Below, in pieces: positions 46,001 to 54,635 of a DNA stretch of 64,000 nucleotides. A program made the position numbers and the translations under genes. The DNA lies in the NCBI RefSeq assembly GCF_015704895.1, contig NZ_JADQWB010000018.1, positions 51,598 through 115,597 on the forward strand, given 5' to 3'. The notes under the pieces are model-generated. The model was not told the DNA's origin, made no database searches, and was given only the letters and a program-made list of their open reading frames with translations. Source of the DNA: Agrobacterium leguminum (lineage in GTDB: Bacteria > Pseudomonadota > Alphaproteobacteria > Rhizobiales > Rhizobiaceae). Numbering within the stretch: the first letter of the stretch is position 1; the number at the start of each line of letters is the position of its first letter.

Positions 46001-46485
46001 AGCGCATCGCCAAGCGGAAATTGCAGGCCGGAATTGGTGAGCGCCGTCGTCTTGCCGGAGCCGGGTGCGCCGAAGATCACGTACCAGGGAAGGTCGTAAA
46101 TATAACCGAAACGTTTTTTCGTGACCCGTCGCAGCAGCGCCAGCGCTTCCTTGAGACGCATCTGGATTTCGCCGACTTCGGCCTGGCGGTTGGCCAGAGC
46201 CTCGCGCTCGATACTGTCGACGAGTTCCTTGTCCTGCTTGCGCCCGCGATAAATGGTGACGGCGATATAAATCAGCCATATGGTAAGAACGATGCCGATG
46301 GCGATGAGCCGGGCCTGCGTCGTTCCCAAGGGCTTGAAATCGCCCAGCGCGACCAGATAGCCGTAAAACCAGATGACGATGCAGAGCGCGACCACCCATA
46401 ACAGCGACAGGAAACGGCGGCCGATGAGAGCGGCATAGCTCTCGACATAGGATCGGATCGTATAAAAATAGCTCAATGGATTCAT
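43006..46485 (-). CDS. tssM: T6SS membrane core protein TssM (IcmF family)
   Basis: 1159 residues. Two N-terminal membrane segments (about 25-46 and 58-78), a cytoplasmic NTPase-like region with an intact Walker A GAPGSGKT at 139-146, a third membrane segment near 430-450 and a large periplasmic part. With TssL it forms the inner-membrane anchor of the injection machine. In A. tumefaciens the Walker motif is functional. It overlaps the tssL stop as ATGA. Confidence 0.94.
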   Translation of the reverse strand: MNPLSYFYTIRSYVESYAALIGRRFLSLLWVVALCIVIWFYGYLVALGDFKPLGTTQARLIAIGIVLTIWLIYIAVTIYRGRKQDKELVDSIEREALANRQAEVGEIQMRLKEALALLRRVTKKRFGYIYDLPWYVIFGAPGSGKTTALTNSGLQFPLGDALGENAVKGIGGTRNCNWWFADEAILIDTAGRYTTQDDLDGSSKAGWEGFLGLLRRYRRSQPINGALVTLSIPDLLTRDPEEQRQELRSIRQRLSELDEYLHARVPVYIVLTKADLLHGFVEFFDGFNKTDRQQVWGTTFKLDESHTAENLPQRLTEEFELLQQRVDAMLIERLQQEQNAETRGRIFRFPAELARLKDRLHEALTELCARSSLIEAPLLRGVYLASGTQPETERSPAAARTRRSYFLSRLFKDVIFPEAALVMRDKRLSGRQLLVRRIAYGVSAAAVAIVFTGWIFTYFANTQALAEADRKLGAYEQLVQGIPVRDVSDADFLRILPALDNLRDVNSGFARERVWNVSFGLDQEDKIAGRQRDAYQRALNALLLPRMIVQLQKQLKDEKDVTRTFNSLKLYGMLGGMGALDPDFLTVQTHQMFASLYPGDGRAAAREALDRHAKALADGVLAPIELDARLIATARETIRNQAVGTRAYDILAGLPQARELMEWTPAAAFGPLGERAFERRSKAPMAEGIEGLFTAEGYRSVVIPQVAHAARIALSEGWVRGSDDALRGATVEQGAQAALQIYFDRFEKKWADTLADLRVKPSQTLGDAVETTRALANERNIVVEAARSIAEATDLRPGANPAALASAAEGDATAAVLAATVNAADPYARLRDMLAAKGAATTGEQANGGKAGGSPSEQLLAHFKMLNEQLARSATTSDEVAKVFDVDSQLTKANQDLLQQARELPAPLDVWVAGVAADVGSLAVKSARSRIAELWAADAASLCSSIVTGRYPFDRSSSRDVAIADFTRLFGPTGIFQSFFKQRMEAFVDKTTNPWGWKGTFGAAGIPSSAVAQFENADKISRAFFPNGSETPAVSINVKPVSLTNASSAVMLEIEGERVVYYHGPIQAKSITWPSRENTASLSRIAFQPGGWQQAKTENGDWSPFRLFDGADIENQSGDLLRVRFANGGQAAEFDIQFGSVLNPFKLDAIAGFACPAQF

Positions 46486-47984
46486 GGCTGTGCCTCTTGC
46501 GGCTGCTGTCCCGAACTGTTCTCTATGGTCGGCGAGAGAATGCCGGCGTCGCTCAGTTTTTCATCGGGATTGGTCAGGACCATGATTTCCGTTCTGCGGT
46601 TGATCTGGCGGCCTTCCTCCGTTTTGTTGTCGGCGATCGGGTCGCTGTCGGCACGGCCTTCCGTCAGGATCGCTTCCGGGCCGGTGAATTGTGAAAGAAT
46701 GTCCCCGACCGCCTTGGCGCGGGCTTCGGAAAGGTGCCAGTTGGACGGAAACTCCACCGTCTTGATCGGCACGGTATCGGTATAGCCGATGACGACGGCG
46801 CGGAATTTTTCAGCCGCAAGCGCACCGCCGATACGCTGGATGAGATCGCGGAACTGCGGGCTGACATCGGCGCTGCCGGTGGAGAACAGGCCCGAATTGT
46901 TGATGCGAATACGCAGCCGGCCGTTCACATCCGCCAGCGTGACAAGCTTCCTTTCGACTTCCGGCTGAAGGAAGGCCATCAGCTTTTCAAGCCGGGAGGG
47001 TTGCCGTGGCTCGACCGGCTTCGGCGGTTCCACGACCTTCGGCGTTTCGACCTGCGGCGGTGGCTGGGGCGGGCTTGCGATCAGCACGCTCGGCGTCTCG
47101 TTCGGCGGCAGATGGGCGAGCCTCTCGAAAGTGACATCGGATGCGTTGTTGAGCGACAGCGTGAAGAAGAGATAACCAAGCGCGAAGGCAAGCGCCATCA
47201 GGGATAGCAGGGTCCACAGCGCGGCCATCGTGCGCAATGGCGTATGACGGGCTTCCACGCCTTTCCAGTGCGGCGAAAGCTCCCGTTCGAAGGTGCCGTA
47301 TTGGCCGATCAGCGTCTTGTAGAGGCTGTCGCGGATGCGCGAAAGCTCCAGCGCACCCTTTGGCGAAACGCGGGTGCGCCCTTCGAAAGCCAACGACAGG
47401 CACAGATAGATCAGCAGCAGCAGATCCTTGCTGGCGCCGGGCGACTGATGGAAATGGTCGAGAATGTCGAAAACCCGGTCGCCGCCGGTGACATCGTTGT
47501 GGAAGGTGGAGACAAGGCCGGAGCGCGCCCAGCCTGCCCGCACGCCCCAGGGCTTGCTCAGAACCACATCATCCACCGTGGCGCAGACGACATAATGCGC
47601 CGCTCTTGCCCGCTCGGGGCTGATGCGGGCGGAAGCGAGGTCGCGCTCGTAGCGGGTGATCGCCTCAATGCAGGCGCGGCGAAGCTGATCGGGATCCGGC
47701 TCCGCATCGCTGAAGCGCAGGAGATGCGCAAGGTTGAGAAGGGGAGCGGCCGATTGCACGAGCGTCGGCACATCGCCGCCGCCGAAATGGAAACCGGAGA
47801 GCAGCTGATCGACCGGCATGGCGGCCGCGCTTGCCTTCGGTCGCCCGGCCGGGGCGTCGGTCTCGACAATGTCTTCGAGGATCGCCGCCATGTTGCGGGC
47901 GTTCTGGTTGCGTCTGCGGCTTTCCTCGGTGATTTCGACCACCGTCGGCAAATCCTGCCAGGAAGAGGGGTTTTCCTTGCTCAT
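46482..47984 (-). CDS. tssL: T6SS membrane protein TssL with C-terminal OmpA-like peptidoglycan-binding domain
   Basis: 500 residues from the ATG at 47984. The cytoplasmic DotU domain (about 60-250) is followed by one membrane segment (about 260-285), a Pro-rich stretch and an OmpA/MotB-like domain (about 380-490) that can hold the cell wall. With this start, Thr14 falls in QDLPTVVEITEE. Thr14 is the residue that PpkA phosphorylates in A. tumefaciens to create the Fha docking site. The ATG overlaps the tssK stop. Confidence 0.93.
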   Translation of the reverse strand: MSKENPSSWQDLPTVVEITEESRRRNQNARNMAAILEDIVETDAPAGRPKASAAAMPVDQLLSGFHFGGGDVPTLVQSAAPLLNLAHLLRFSDAEPDPDQLRRACIEAITRYERDLASARISPERARAAHYVVCATVDDVVLSKPWGVRAGWARSGLVSTFHNDVTGGDRVFDILDHFHQSPGASKDLLLLIYLCLSLAFEGRTRVSPKGALELSRIRDSLYKTLIGQYGTFERELSPHWKGVEARHTPLRTMAALWTLLSLMALAFALGYLFFTLSLNNASDVTFERLAHLPPNETPSVLIASPPQPPPQVETPKVVEPPKPVEPRQPSRLEKLMAFLQPEVERKLVTLADVNGRLRIRINNSGLFSTGSADVSPQFRDLIQRIGGALAAEKFRAVVIGYTDTVPIKTVEFPSNWHLSEARAKAVGDILSQFTGPEAILTEGRADSDPIADNKTEEGRQINRRTEIMVLTNPDEKLSDAGILSPTIENSSGQQPQEAQP

Positions 47985-49321
47985 TCGCGTAACGCCCACA
48001 TTTCCATCTCAAGCCCGGGGAACTCGCCTGCCAGATGCAGGGCAATCGCGCCGGAGGTCTCAAGCTGCTTCCAGAGGGGTGATTGCGTGTCGATCTCGAA
48101 ATAGACGGTGCCGGACCGATAGGGCAATTGCCGCGGCAGGACCGGCAGGGAACGCACGGGAATGCCGGGCAGCGCCACATTGACCAGTTCGGAAATCCGC
48201 TCCACCGGCCCGACCTTGATCTGCGCCGGCAGGCGACGGCGAATGTCTTCGGCGGCCATATCCGCGCGCACGGCAAGCACGAAGCCGGCATCGCGCAGCA
48301 GCGTGCGATCGTGGATGGTGCCGACGCGGACGCCGTGGCGGCGCTCTACCAGCTCGATCGCAACGGCCGCCTGTTCCAGAACCGCTGACAGCGATGTGCG
48401 CAGATCGTCGAAAACCGCCCCGAAGGTGGCTTTCAAGTCCTCGTGCCGATAGGGCGGGAAATCCGTCGCGCGTTTTTTATCCGTGGTGAAGGTTGCAAGC
48501 TCGCCGGCAAGCTGGATGCAGTCTTCGTAAAAACGGATGGGGTGAAAACGCGTGGCGTTGGCGCAGCGATGCGCCAGCAGCGGATCGGCCCGGTTGAGGA
48601 TTTGCAGCAGGAAATAATCGCCCACTTCCGCCGTTCCCCTGATCGTCGGATCGCCGATGCGTTCGGCAATCGCTTGGGCGCGGTGGCGCACGATCCCCAG
48701 AAGCTCCGTCAGCAATTCGTTGAGGCGGGGCGCTGCCGCGCAGCTGAGGCTCGGAGGGATGAAATCCGGGTCCAGAATGACCGCGCGGTCTGAGCGGACC
48801 TCGATGACCCTTGCAAGACCGATGAGATCGTAACCGGAAAGATCGTCGCCGGTTTTCAGGAATTTCAGGCTGAGACGGCCGACATCGATGGGGGCCACGA
48901 AATCCGTCTCGATATTCGTGTCGGAGACCTCATAGCTGGAGGCGGTGAAGCGCACATTGTTCGCATCGTTGCGGCCGCTGGCGGACATGTCGGCCTTGCC
49001 CGGCTGCCGGGCGGGCAGGGCGAGATAGATAACGGCGTTCTTGACGCTTTCGTCGAGATCGAGCGGCGGCGGCAGGTCGGAATCCTCCGGCGCCTCGAAA
49101 GGCGTTCCATCGGGAAGAACGCCGCGCAGGTTCGACAGGGCAAATTGCCCTATCGATAGCGCGCTGCGGTCCACGCCGATTTCGGCGATGCCCCACGGGT
49201 AAGGCGAGAGGTTGCGCGTGGTGTTGCGCACCAGCCGTTCGGTCCAGCGGTCGGATTGCTGAAAATGCTGAACGCGAAGAAACATGCCCTCGCTCCAGGC
49301 AACACGGTTCTCATGTCTCAT
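47981..49321 (-). CDS. tssK: T6SS baseplate protein TssK
   Basis: 446 residues, standard length for TssK (ImpJ/VasE). The N terminus VAWSEGMFLRVQHFQQSDR is the family hallmark. It links the baseplate to the TssL-TssM membrane complex in the cytoplasm. It overlaps fha by 11 bases and tssL by four. Confidence 0.93.
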   Translation of the reverse strand: MRHENRVAWSEGMFLRVQHFQQSDRWTERLVRNTTRNLSPYPWGIAEIGVDRSALSIGQFALSNLRGVLPDGTPFEAPEDSDLPPPLDLDESVKNAVIYLALPARQPGKADMSASGRNDANNVRFTASSYEVSDTNIETDFVAPIDVGRLSLKFLKTGDDLSGYDLIGLARVIEVRSDRAVILDPDFIPPSLSCAAAPRLNELLTELLGIVRHRAQAIAERIGDPTIRGTAEVGDYFLLQILNRADPLLAHRCANATRFHPIRFYEDCIQLAGELATFTTDKKRATDFPPYRHEDLKATFGAVFDDLRTSLSAVLEQAAVAIELVERRHGVRVGTIHDRTLLRDAGFVLAVRADMAAEDIRRRLPAQIKVGPVERISELVNVALPGIPVRSLPVLPRQLPYRSGTVYFEIDTQSPLWKQLETSGAIALHLAGEFPGLEMEMWALRE

Positions 49322-50510
49322 CGTGGTTGTTTACCCCCTTTGCATCGGCCGTTATCGCGTCAGGTTCCTGCGTGGGCGCGGCCTCGCCGCGCGCTGCCCG
49401 CTGCAGGAACTGCCTGACCGGCAATGGACGGCCGTTTTCCTCAAATTGCTTTTTGTAAGTGGACCAGTAATCGGTCTTCATGATCAGTCCCTGCCAGTCG
49501 CGGCGCTCGATTTTGGCACGAAGATCGTTGCCGGCATCGACGGAGGCTTCGAGAAGCCTCGGCTCGAGTTTTTGCGTGCAGCCGTGGATAAGGGTTTCAA
49601 GAGAGGCGGCGAGCCGCCGCTGCTGGCGGATGAGCGTTTCCACCCGCTCGCTCAGGGAGGCTGGCGAACCGTGGCCGGCGCGCTCACCTTCGATGTCGAG
49701 GATGGCCAGACAATCGGCGCTTTCCTGTTCCAGCACGGTCAGAAGATCGCCGATCTCCTGCGCAGTCGAAGCATCGGCAGTTGATGCGCCCTCTGGGGTC
49801 AGCTCTTCGCCTGCTTCCGGGAAAACGCTGTCGAAATCCTCGTTACCTGAGGCCGAAACCGGACGAGAGATCATGACCGGCGTGTTCAGTGCGTCGGTAT
49901 GTTCGTGCTCGCTGCTCGCAACCGGCTCCTCATCCCAGTTATCTGGCAGAACGGCGCCTATTCCACGCGCCGCGGGCGGCTCGCTCCAGCCGATCTCGAC
50001 ATTTCGCGAAATGGATTTCGCCTTCCGCTTCGCACCCTCGCGCCATGTTTCGGACCAGTCGTCGGCGGAGGCGGTGTTGCCCATCACGCCGCCGGCCGAA
50101 CGGCCGTTCGGGGCGATGTCGGCAAGGATCGCAGAAATGGTCAGCGGCTCGTCACTCATGCGCAGGGAAGCATCGGGATCGGAAAAATCCAGCTCGGCAT
50201 CGCCGCTGATGGCGACCCGAAAAACCTGCCCGCCAATGTTGATTTGCGAACCGTCGCGGAGACGCGCGCTTTCGCCTTCCAGCAGCAAGCGGCCATCGAC
50301 CAGCGTGCCGTTCGCGCTCTGGTCAAGGATCGTAAAACCTTCGCCATCGCGGCTGAGCGTGCAGTGCAGTTTGGAAACGCGCCGCTCATTGTCGTCGATC
50401 TGCCAGTCGCAATCGCGAGACCGACCGATGACGCGGCGGCCGCGCTCGAAGCTCCACTGACTGGCTCTTGCGGCTCCGATATTTCGTGTGTCCTTGAGTG
50501 CAAGCTTCAT
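49311..50510 (-). CDS. fha: T6SS forkhead-associated protein Fha
   Basis: 399 residues with an N-terminal FHA domain (about 1-95), a disordered acidic middle and a C-terminal domain. Starting at the second ATG (50510), the phosphothreonine-binding residues are Arg30 (GRS), Ser46 (VSKLH) and Asn67 (NGT). GAGG is eight bases before this ATG, whereas it is almost on top of the ATG at 50516, so 50510 is preferred. Fha reads phosphorylated TssL and switches secretion on. TagF acts against it. Confidence 0.9.
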   Translation of the reverse strand: MKLALKDTRNIGAARASQWSFERGRRVIGRSRDCDWQIDDNERRVSKLHCTLSRDGEGFTILDQSANGTLVDGRLLLEGESARLRDGSQINIGGQVFRVAISGDAELDFSDPDASLRMSDEPLTISAILADIAPNGRSAGGVMGNTASADDWSETWREGAKRKAKSISRNVEIGWSEPPAARGIGAVLPDNWDEEPVASSEHEHTDALNTPVMISRPVSASGNEDFDSVFPEAGEELTPEGASTADASTAQEIGDLLTVLEQESADCLAILDIEGERAGHGSPASLSERVETLIRQQRRLAASLETLIHGCTQKLEPRLLEASVDAGNDLRAKIERRDWQGLIMKTDYWSTYKKQFEENGRPLPVRQFLQRAARGEAAPTQEPDAITADAKGVNNHDET

Positions 50511-50520
50511 ATCCATGCCC

Positions 50521-51525
50521 TCACGCGGAAATCGCCGAGCCTTCGCGCTCGGTCACCACAGCATCGGCGCTGTCTTTTTCTGCGGGCGCCACGCGAGCCC
50601 AGCTGTTCCAGCCGAGGCGGGCGGGGGCATCGGACTGGCCGAGTCGGCAAAAGGGAATGTCCTCCTTTTTCAGGATCACCTGCACATCGAAATGCAAGGC
50701 GCTTCCGACGAATAGGCGTGTCAGCGAAAATATCTCCGCAAGCCGCTTCGATCCGGGCGTCAGGGCCAGATAATCCGCATAGGCGACGGGACCGATCACG
50801 ATCCGGAAACCGCCGCTCATATCTTCGACAGCGCTTCCCGCCGTCGTGTTCTGTCCGAGCCTCAGCCCGGATGCCTGTCCGAGCTGGCTTTGTTCGTGAA
50901 GCGGCAAAGCCACCCATCGCCGGCGAAACTGTTCGACATTGACCGGAAGTCCCGTGAATTCGCAAAGCATGGAGGTCAGGGCCGAAACATTGCGGTTGCG
51001 GCCGGCCAGAAGACCGCTGAAACGCAGGAGCGCATCTTCGCTCACGCCTGCCTTCTCGACCAGACCGGCAGTGCGGAACCCGGTGAGTGCAAGCAGGGTT
51101 TTGCGAAAACCGTTTTCCTGCCGCGCGGCCGACCAGCGTAATCCCCTTGCGAGGCGGTATTTTTCCGTTGCGGATACGAACAGTTCGCTGAACCTTGCCG
51201 CGAACAGAGTGAAGAAGCTCGCCAGCGCGCCGGAGCGATTGCGCTCTTCCCGCTGCAGCAACTCGCCATAGGCCGGCGGCAGCGAACCGAGCGGCCCGAC
51301 AATGGGCGCGAAGGCGGATTTCAGTTCGGCCTGACCGCGTTTGCGGTTGAAACCGCTGATCGCCAGCGGGGTCGGCTGTGTTCCGCCATGGGCGCCGACG
51401 ATAATCCCGTCATCCGCTGAAACGAGCTGGGCGACACGAAACGCGGTGGCGGGCTCAAAACGGCCGGGATCGTCGCTGAGAAGCGCCGCCTGCCGGTCTT
51501 TCATGGTTGGCGTCTGCTGTTCCAT
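50521..51525 (-). CDS. tssG: T6SS baseplate protein TssG
   Basis: 334 residues of the TssG (ImpH/VasB) family, recognised by the N-terminal FRVAQLV, the central GPLGSLPPAYGELL and LRWSAARQENGFRKTLLAL. It forms the wedge of the baseplate with TssF and TssE. It lies nine bases after tssF. Confidence 0.9.
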   Translation of the reverse strand: MEQQTPTMKDRQAALLSDDPGRFEPATAFRVAQLVSADDGIIVGAHGGTQPTPLAISGFNRKRGQAELKSAFAPIVGPLGSLPPAYGELLQREERNRSGALASFFTLFAARFSELFVSATEKYRLARGLRWSAARQENGFRKTLLALTGFRTAGLVEKAGVSEDALLRFSGLLAGRNRNVSALTSMLCEFTGLPVNVEQFRRRWVALPLHEQSQLGQASGLRLGQNTTAGSAVEDMSGGFRIVIGPVAYADYLALTPGSKRLAEIFSLTRLFVGSALHFDVQVILKKEDIPFCRLGQSDAPARLGWNSWARVAPAEKDSADAVVTEREGSAISA

Positions 51526-51534
51526 CCCGGTCTC

Positions 51535-53316
51535 CTAGAGCAGCGGCCGGTCGGCCGCGCGGGCAGGCCAGCGGGCAATCGGTTTGGAGTGGCCGCGCAT
51601 CGTCGCCGTCAGCCGCGTGAAGCTGTTGATCGAGGTGTAGAGCCCGAAGAAATGATTGAGGACATTGGCGAAAACAAATGCGGCAGGCCGCGCGATCAGC
51701 GCGGGGTCGAACTCCACGGTGATGTCCGTTCCCGGCACCATCGCCGAGCCGATCCGGGCATGGGAATTCTGCGCCTTAACATTGCTGATCGCCTCCACAA
51801 GCTGCCGGGTTTCCGGGCTGTCCCTGAAGGAATAGAGCGAGAGAATGTCCTTCAGCGGCGCGCCGCCGCTGTCGGTGAGGGAGAGGTGGTTAAGGAGGAG
51901 ATGCGAGATCAGCCGCCATTCACGCGCGGAGCGTTCGTTGACGCGGATCGCCGCCGTCGGCGGCATCAGCGCATGGATGGATTTCACCGCCTCGTTGCCG
52001 GTCGAAAGCTGCAGGAAGGGGTGGCCGCCGCCAAAGGGAAGCTGGCTTGGCAATTCGCGATTGATGCACAGCGTATCGATGCTCGCCACCATGTCGAGCG
52101 GTCCAAGCGGTCCGCGCTTCTGATCGACGAAGGCGATGTCCGTATCGGAAGAACCGTCGTCGTCGAAACGGCGCTGTATCTGCCAGAAAACGTTCGCGCC
52201 GTTGTTGCGCTGGGTGCGGCCGAAAAATGGGGAAGTCTTTTCCGTCTGTCCGGAGCGGCTGGTCAGTTGAACGTTTTCGACGGCATAGATTTCGCGGGTC
52301 CTCTGCCGCCGTGCATCCGGCAGCAGGCGGTATTCCGTGCGCGTGCCATCGAGGCTCAGCGGTTCGCAGCTTTGTTTGAACAGGTTGATGACCGGCGAGG
52401 CGTTCAGCACGAAATCCCGGACCGACACCATGCGCTCAAGCTGCGTGTCCGCCGCATCCAGATAGATGTAGAGTTCGCAATCGCCGCCGCTCCATCTGCC
52501 CAGCCCGTCGATGTCGAGAAAGAGAAATTTCTGCGGCAGCGCGAAGAATTCGGTGAGAAGCCGGTATCCGTCAAAACTGTTGGCCGGATAGGGCAACATG
52601 GCCTGATCGCGCGTATAGCCGGATGGCGTGAGATTGCCGGCGGGCAGGAAAACGGCTTCCTTGTCCTCGGCGTGCCGCGCAAGCGCCATGCCCACGCAAT
52701 GGTTGGTCAAAAGCTCGTAAAGTGCCGTGGCCTGCTGCCATGCGGCGGACAGAAAAATCTGAAGCTTTGTCAGGCCCATTTCCGGGAAAGTGCCGCCGCG
52801 CGGCGCCGTGCTGCGCAGCGAAAGCCGCAGGCAGCTGGCGGCGCCGGTAAACGAGGCCGAAAAAGGCGCGTCGATCGGCTGGCCGGAAAGCGTTGCAGCT
52901 GCGATTTGCAGCGGCGCGATTTCCACCGCCTGCGTGGTGCGAAAACGGCAGCTTTCACCACCCACCGGCTCGGCGAGGATTTCACTGTGCCGGGGAAGCG
53001 TCTGCACGGTTGCGAGCGCCGTACTTGGGGTGAACTGAACCACGCTCATGGACGGGATCGGCGCAAGATAATGCGGGTAGAGCGTTTCCAAGAGGCTGTC
53101 GGACAGTTCGGGAAACTCGTCGTCCAGCTTTTGGCGCACACGGGCGGCGGAATAGGCGAAGCTCTGGATCAGCCGCTCGACATGCGGATCGTCGGCGACA
53201 TCGCCCGTCATGCGCAGCCGGCCGGCGATCTTCGGAAACGCCGCTGCGAAACGCGAAGCGCGTTTTCGGAGCGCGAAGAGTTCGTCATTGTATTTTTCGA
53301 GAAAGCCGTCAGCCAT
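51535..53316 (-). CDS. tssF: T6SS baseplate protein TssF
   Basis: 593 residues, the usual length for TssF (ImpG/VasA). The N-terminal signature YNDELFALRKRASRFAAAFP is clear. The start at 53316 gives the family N terminus and overlaps the end of tssE by eight bases. The longer frame to 53439 only reads through tssE in another phase. Confidence 0.93.
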   Translation of the reverse strand: MADGFLEKYNDELFALRKRASRFAAAFPKIAGRLRMTGDVADDPHVERLIQSFAYSAARVRQKLDDEFPELSDSLLETLYPHYLAPIPSMSVVQFTPSTALATVQTLPRHSEILAEPVGGESCRFRTTQAVEIAPLQIAAATLSGQPIDAPFSASFTGAASCLRLSLRSTAPRGGTFPEMGLTKLQIFLSAAWQQATALYELLTNHCVGMALARHAEDKEAVFLPAGNLTPSGYTRDQAMLPYPANSFDGYRLLTEFFALPQKFLFLDIDGLGRWSGGDCELYIYLDAADTQLERMVSVRDFVLNASPVINLFKQSCEPLSLDGTRTEYRLLPDARRQRTREIYAVENVQLTSRSGQTEKTSPFFGRTQRNNGANVFWQIQRRFDDDGSSDTDIAFVDQKRGPLGPLDMVASIDTLCINRELPSQLPFGGGHPFLQLSTGNEAVKSIHALMPPTAAIRVNERSAREWRLISHLLLNHLSLTDSGGAPLKDILSLYSFRDSPETRQLVEAISNVKAQNSHARIGSAMVPGTDITVEFDPALIARPAAFVFANVLNHFFGLYTSINSFTRLTATMRGHSKPIARWPARAADRPLL

Positions 53317-53836
53317 TCGTCGCCTCCACCAGGAAACGCTGCGTGGACGGATCGATCCGGGATTCGAAGCTGATCGGCGGCATGCCTTCCTGAAGGCGGA
53401 AGCTTGCCTGTATGCGCATGCGAAGCGCCCGGTCGCCATCCGTGCGGTTTTTCAGGATCGTCACATGCACATCGCCAAGGCGGGTTTCGAACAGGGAAAT
53501 CCGCCGCTCGATGCTGCGTGCGAGCCGCGCCTTGGAGGCATCCGTTACCAGATTGGCCGAAAGAATGCCGTCCACGCCATAGCTCACCAACGCATCGGTA
53601 AGCTCTTTCAGAGCTGCCGGCGGGCCGGCGGGGTTACGGCGGGTATTGAGCAATGCCTCGAGATCGCGGCGGATCACCTCGCGCATCTCGCGCGCCTGAT
53701 CCTTCAGGCTGACGAGCATATCCGTTTCCGCATCCGGCGCGTCATCGAGCAGCCGGTCCAGAACGGAGCGTGACAGCGTTCTCTGCCGCGCGCGATATTG
53801 CTCTAGCGGATCAACCACGGGCGATCTGCCTTTCAT
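53309..53836 (-). CDS. tssE: T6SS baseplate protein TssE (gp25-like)
   Basis: 175 residues with the gp25-like domain at about 45-150 (VRRDLEALLNTR-type sequence IRRDLEALLNTRR and YGVDGILSANL). It is the baseplate-to-sheath connector. The ATG at 53836 lies inside the end of tagJ and gives MKGRSPVVDPLEQYR. The frame to 53893 adds a Pro-rich stretch unlike relatives. Confidence 0.9.
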   Translation of the reverse strand: MKGRSPVVDPLEQYRARQRTLSRSVLDRLLDDAPDAETDMLVSLKDQAREMREVIRRDLEALLNTRRNPAGPPAALKELTDALVSYGVDGILSANLVTDASKARLARSIERRISLFETRLGDVHVTILKNRTDGDRALRMRIQASFRLQEGMPPISFESRIDPSTQRFLVEATNG

Positions 53837-54635
53837 CGTCGGAGGCGGCGGAAAGGGAGCCGATCTCGTGGAACGGCACCACATCGTCGCCAATCAGCAG
53901 GCAGCGCTGGCCCTGCCCGGTTGCCAGAGGCTGGTCTTCCTCGCTCCATCGGGTTTCCCGGCCGAGGAGGAGGCTGACATCGTCCTTCGCACCGTGATAG
54001 ATCGCCGGAAGCAGCACGGATGCGACCGCGCCGTCGCGCAACGTCAGCTCAGCCCCGCGAAAAGCGAGGTCGCGCGGGCGGCTCATCGGGTCGATGGCGA
54101 GGCTTTCTATGCGACCGTAATCGATCCAGAGGTAGCGGCCGCCATTGGTCAGCACCTCCAGCGCATGCGGAATCCGGTCGTCCAGATCGCGAATATCGCC
54201 GGCGCTCTTGCCGTTGCGGCCGATTGGTACATTGCCGCGTTTATCATCGAGTTCAGCCAGTGCGGTTCTGGCGGCATCCGCATCGCCGCTGCGTGCAGCG
54301 ATATTCGCCCGGATGGCCAGTTGATCGAGTTCGGACGGACCGCCGGGGAAATCCGGCACCGCGCCGGTTTCGAACCACGCATTGCGTGCGGCCATGGCGC
54401 GCAGCTGATGGCGAAAGAGAGAAAAGCCGACGCTTTCCTGCGGCGAGAATGTTGCGGCCAGATTGCATTGCGCATCGGCCTTCTCATAGTCGCCGGCAAG
54501 GACCAGCAGGTCGATGTAGAAATGGCGGCCATCCTTGTCGGTTGGCTTCGTTTTGACGTGTTCGCGCGCAAGCCCGATCGCGTCCTGCAGCCGGTCATCG
54601 TCGAGAAGGCGGGAAATGTCGTCGCGCAGCGTCAT
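53811..54635 (-). CDS. tagJ: T6SS accessory protein TagJ (ImpE family)
   Basis: 274 residues. The N-terminal half has repeat-like helices (LVLAGDYEKADAQ) as in ImpE/TagJ, and the C-terminal half carries the ImpE signature YLWIDYGRIESL. TagJ binds TssB in other species and may tune sheath recycling by ClpV. It overlaps tssC40 by four bases and tssE by 26. Confidence 0.88.
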   Translation of the reverse strand: MTLRDDISRLLDDDRLQDAIGLAREHVKTKPTDKDGRHFYIDLLVLAGDYEKADAQCNLAATFSPQESVGFSLFRHQLRAMAARNAWFETGAVPDFPGGPSELDQLAIRANIAARSGDADAARTALAELDDKRGNVPIGRNGKSAGDIRDLDDRIPHALEVLTNGGRYLWIDYGRIESLAIDPMSRPRDLAFRGAELTLRDGAVASVLLPAIYHGAKDDVSLLLGRETRWSEEDQPLATGQGQRCLLIGDDVVPFHEIGSLSAASDDERQIARG

